Shown: piece by piece, positions 22,456 through 25,129 of the stretch | How the letters are laid out: every line of letters starts with the position of its first letter | Numbering within the stretch: the first letter of the stretch is position 1 | Assembly: GCA_018646825.1 (NCBI GenBank) | Contig: JABGUA010000143.1 | Span: forward strand, 1 to 25,129 | DNA length: 25,129 nucleotides | Direction: 5' to 3' | Source of the DNA: Piscirickettsiaceae bacterium | GTDB lineage: Bacteria; Pseudomonadota; Gammaproteobacteria; Nitrosococcales; Methylophagaceae | Program-made: the position numbers and the translations under genes | Notes under the pieces: model-generated | The model's database searches: none | What the model saw: only the letters and a program-made list of their open reading frames with translations | What the model was told of the DNA's origin: nothing

Positions 22456-24216
22456 TTGAAAGATCAGCTTAGACAGATTATTGAGACCGTTTTAACCGAT
22501 CTTATCGCTCAAAATAGCTTGCCAGAAATGGCTTTACCAAAGATTCAAATTGATCGGACTAAAGATAAATTACATGGGGATTTTGCTTGTAATATTGCGA
22601 TGATGTTGGCCCGTTCAGCAAAGATGAATCCTCGACAAATCGCAACATTACTGGTTGAAGCTTTACCTGAAACGGATTTTATTACCCGTGTTGATATTGC
22701 AGGCCCAGGGTTTATTAATTTCACTTTATCTGCAGATACTGCTCAGCAAATTGTAAAAACAATTTTGGCTGAGGGTGATCAATTTGGCCGTAGTGATTTA
22801 GGTTCTGGACAATCTGTTCAAGTTGAGTTTGTTTCTGCTAATCCGACGGGGCCATTACATGTTGGTCATGGGCGTGGTGCTGCTTTTGGGTCAGCAGTGA
22901 GTAGTTTGTTGAAAACAGTGGGCTTTGATGTCCATCGTGAATACTACGTCAATGATGCTGGCCGCCAAATGGATATTTTAGCCACAAGCGTTTGGTTACG
23001 GTATTTACAAGCTTGTGGAGAAGAATTAGTTTTCCCAAGTAATGGCTATAAAGGCGATTACGTTTTAACGATTGCAGATGGTTTGAAGCAGGAATATGGA
23101 CTATCTCTTGTGAAACCAGCCACGGTCGTTTTTGATGATCTTGTTGCTGATGAACCAGATGGCGGTGATAAAGAGCAGCATATCGATGGCTTAATTTTAA
23201 AAGCACAAACATTGTTAGGGGATCAGGCTTACCGTTCTGTTTTTGATGCTGGTTTAAATGGCATCTTATCTGATATTCGTCGAGATCTTGCAGACTTTGG
23301 TACTAACTATGATGAATGGTTTTCTGAACGGTCATTAATGGAAACGGGTGTTGTTGATAAAGCCATTGATGCCTTGAAAGAAGCGGAGATGTTGTACCAA
23401 AAAGAAGGTGCTTGGTGGTTTAAATCAACAGAATTCGGCGATGAAAAAGATCGTGTTGTGGTTCGTGACAATGGTCAGACGACTTATTTTGCTTCAGATA
23501 TTGCTTATCACCTAAATAAATACCAACGTGGTTTTGATACTGTGATTGATATTTGGGGTTCTGATCATCATGGCTATATTCCTAGAGTTAAAGCGTCTTT
23601 GGCCGCTATGGGTGAAAATGTTGAGCGCTTAAAAGTACTCTTAGTTCAATTTGCTGTGCTGTATCGCGGTAGTGAAAAAATGTCGATGTCGACACGAAGC
23701 GGCCAATTTGTCACTTTACGTGAGCTACGTGAAGAAGTGGGTAAAGATGCTGCCCGCTTTTTCTATGTATTACGTGGGGCAGATCAGCATATGGATTTTG
23801 ATTTAGAGTTAGCCAAATCTCAAAGTAATGATAATCCTGTTTACTACGTGCAATATGCACACGCACGGGTTTGTAGTGTTTTTAGACAACTGTCAGAGCG
23901 AAGTCTCGCTTGGGATAAGACAGAAGGTGAAAATCAATTACCGCGTCTAACAGAAGATCATGAGCAGGCTTTATTATCGATGTTATCGCGTTATCCCGAG
24001 GTTATTAATTCTTCAGCAATGAATTACACACCGCATTTATTGGCGCATTACTTGATGGATCTCGCCCGCGATTTCCATACTTACTACAATGCCCATCAGT
24101 TTATTGTCGATGATGTCCCATTAAGCCAAGCCCGTTTAACGTTGATTACAGCGGTCAAACAAGTCATTACCAATGGTTTGTCTGTTTTGGGCGTGTCCTC
24201 ACCGGAGACAATGTAA
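22456..24216 (+). CDS. argS: Arginyl-tRNA synthetase
   Basis: A 586-aa class I synthetase starting at TTG (22456), with AAGG at 22443-22446. The N-terminus KDQLRQIIETVLTDLI fits the pseudomonad-type family exactly at this codon, which supports the rare start. The N-terminal additional domain includes HGDFACNIAMMLA and IAGPGFINF; the HIGH motif appears as HVGH at 135-138 in SANPTGPLHVGHGRGA; KMSMSTRSG is the KMSKS-like site. It charges tRNA-Arg. It is joined without spacing to the SPOR gene, and the priA, argS, SPOR neighbourhood resembles that of Pseudomonas. Confidence 0.95.
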   Translation: MKDQLRQIIETVLTDLIAQNSLPEMALPKIQIDRTKDKLHGDFACNIAMMLARSAKMNPRQIATLLVEALPETDFITRVDIAGPGFINFTLSADTAQQIVKTILAEGDQFGRSDLGSGQSVQVEFVSANPTGPLHVGHGRGAAFGSAVSSLLKTVGFDVHREYYVNDAGRQMDILATSVWLRYLQACGEELVFPSNGYKGDYVLTIADGLKQEYGLSLVKPATVVFDDLVADEPDGGDKEQHIDGLILKAQTLLGDQAYRSVFDAGLNGILSDIRRDLADFGTNYDEWFSERSLMETGVVDKAIDALKEAEMLYQKEGAWWFKSTEFGDEKDRVVVRDNGQTTYFASDIAYHLNKYQRGFDTVIDIWGSDHHGYIPRVKASLAAMGENVERLKVLLVQFAVLYRGSEKMSMSTRSGQFVTLRELREEVGKDAARFFYVLRGADQHMDFDLELAKSQSNDNPVYYVQYAHARVCSVFRQLSERSLAWDKTEGENQLPRLTEDHEQALLSMLSRYPEVINSSAMNYTPHLLAHYLMDLARDFHTYYNAHQFIVDDVPLSQARLTLITAVKQVITNGLSVLGVSSPETM

Positions 24217-24774
24217 ATGGCAACAAAGCGCAGAAATAGCCGAAAAAAGCCTGAGAAAAAAGGACTGCCCATTGCAGCGATGTTAATTAGTTTTTCTGTT
24301 GGTGCCTTTGTCATGTTTTTGCTGCATATTAAAGACACAGTGCCAGCCGATACGGTGGTAGAACCTAAGGCTAAGATCAGCCAATCAGTAGAATCCAATA
24401 CGATTGAACCGACGTTTGATTTTTACGATATCTTGCCAGAGATGGAAGTGAAAGTAGATAGACCTAAGGTTGCCAAGAAACAACAAACAGTTCAGAAGTC
24501 TAAACAAACGGCAGCGGTTAAGAAGACGGAAAGCGTCAGCTATCTAATCCAAGTTGGTTCATTTAGAAATGCAGTTGATGCCGATGGCTTTAAAGCGCGA
24601 GTGGCTTTGTTGGGTATTGAATCTAAAGTTCAAACCGTGACGATTGATAATAGTGAAACATGGCATCGGGTCTTGATTGGTCCTATTGTTGGCCGTGACA
24701 AGGCAGACAGTATTCAAAAACAGCTTAATAAAAACAAAATTGATTCATTTTTACTGCGTACTAGGCGTAGTTAG
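24217..24774 (+). CDS. FtsN-like SPOR-domain cell-division protein
   Basis: A 185-aa type II membrane protein: a basic cytoplasmic start (KRRNSRKKPEKK), one membrane helix at about 18-36, a low-complexity Lys/Gln/Val-rich linker, and a C-terminal SPOR domain (about 108-183) with YLIQVGSFRNAVDADGFKARL-like sequence and RVLIGPIVGRDKA. SPOR domains bind denuded peptidoglycan at the septum. The ATG directly follows the argS stop, so translation is probably coupled. It is shorter than E. coli FtsN (319 aa) and may be its counterpart or a smaller paralogue. Confidence 0.88.
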   Translation: MATKRRNSRKKPEKKGLPIAAMLISFSVGAFVMFLLHIKDTVPADTVVEPKAKISQSVESNTIEPTFDFYDILPEMEVKVDRPKVAKKQQTVQKSKQTAAVKKTESVSYLIQVGSFRNAVDADGFKARVALLGIESKVQTVTIDNSETWHRVLIGPIVGRDKADSIQKQLNKNKIDSFLLRTRRS

Positions 24775-24851
24775 GCCTCGAATATTACGGTATGCTTAAT
24801 GGTTAATAAGTCAGTCCAATTGAATTTTTAAACCGGAGATTGAGGCGAAAA

Positions 24852-25129
24852 ATGACAGAGAGAAATGATGCTGGTTTTTGGCAAGAAGTACCAAGCCCAT
24901 TCTGTGGTATTGCTTCAGATGATCTGACGATCTCAGTAACAGGCCAAAAATTAACCGTGGTTGAAAATGGTGATCCCATTACGGTTAAGGGGTTTGAAAC
25001 ACCGATAACCGAAACAGTCCCCCGCGTTGATGGCCAAGAAACAACGTTAGCTGAAGCTGTGCAGCGTATTGCAGAGTTAATGCGAGACAGCGAACAAACG
25101 GTCATTTCTGGTTTAGCAACGGATCTGAA
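24852..25129 (+). CDS. fhcB: Formylmethanofuran dehydrogenase subunit B-like protein, 5' part
   Basis: An open frame of 92 codons runs off the window end. GAGG at 24842-24845 stands 6 nt before the ATG at 24852. The start VPSPFCGIASDDLTISV, the following TLAEAVQRIAEL and the final ISGLATDL match the N-terminal part of the FwdB/FmdB/FhcB family. In aerobic methylotrophs FhcB is part of the formyltransferase/hydrolase complex that releases formate from C1 units carried on tetrahydromethanopterin; it lacks the molybdenum chemistry of archaeal forms. Family members carry PFCGLLCDDL-like sequence, and here the second cysteine is serine (CGIAS), consistent with a non-redox version. It probably starts an fhc operon to the right. 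Confidence 0.75.
   Translation, partial: MTERNDAGFWQEVPSPFCGIASDDLTISVTGQKLTVVENGDPITVKGFETPITETVPRVDGQETTLAEAVQRIAELMRDSEQTVISGLATDL

Noticed and set aside
1..25129. CRISPR arrays, tRNA or rRNA genes, insertion sequences, phage or toxin-antitoxin modules
   Set aside because: No regularly spaced repeats, cloverleaf-like segments, transposase or integrase motifs were seen on either strand.

Overview
The window looks like chromosomal DNA from a marine methylotrophic, sulfur-oxidising gammaproteobacterium, most like Methylophaga. This rests on gene content, not on a database search. The pointers are an SBP56-type methanethiol oxidase beside a di-heme cytochrome, a type II sulfide:quinone reductase, a SoxB end, the start of a formylmethanofuran dehydrogenase subunit B gene (tetrahydromethanopterin-linked C1 oxidation), and Pseudomonas-like housekeeping blocks (his-tatABC; priA, argS, SPOR protein).

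Layout. (1) 1-10026, sulfur/C1 block: 3' part of soxB, an OsmC-family protein behind a promoter with a 22-bp perfect palindrome, an exported metallo-beta-lactamase-fold protein, a 460-bp non-coding leader with a 16-bp palindrome, then methanethiol oxidase (mtoX), a di-heme cytochrome c peroxidase/MauG-like protein and a TlpA-like thioredoxin, sulfide:quinone reductase, a strong terminator and a SulP anion transporter. (2) 10031-11646, minus strand: an FNR-type oxygen sensor whose frame is broken by one base near its 5' end, followed by ompW with an FNR box in its promoter. (3) 11751-17017, plus strand: hisB, hisH, hisA, hisF, hisI, hisE, a HIT protein and tatA, tatB, tatC. (4) 17014-18539: a pentapeptide-repeat protein and an unknown Ser/Thr/Gln-rich small protein (minus), a TIGR02647-like small protein (plus) and folA (minus). 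(5) 18540-18818: a non-coding region with four perfect DnaA boxes and an AT-rich tract, origin-like, directly before priA. (6) 18819-25129: priA, a glutamate dehydrogenase gene interrupted by an in-frame TGA (minus), argS (TTG start), an FtsN-like SPOR protein, and the 5' end of fhcB/fmdB.

How it may fit together (inference). Methanethiol, for example from dimethylsulfide, would be oxidised in the periplasm by MtoX to formaldehyde, sulfide and hydrogen peroxide. The di-heme cytochrome could use the peroxide or help mature the enzyme, and the TlpA-like protein could assist its thiol or copper chemistry. Sulfide would enter the quinone pool through Sqr, SoxB belongs to thiosulfate oxidation, SulP may move sulfate, and formaldehyde would be oxidised through the pathway that includes formylmethanofuran dehydrogenase. 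The most notable oddities are the two disrupted genes (fnr, gdh) and the origin-like DnaA-box cluster. I saw no tRNA, rRNA, CRISPR array, insertion sequence or phage gene.
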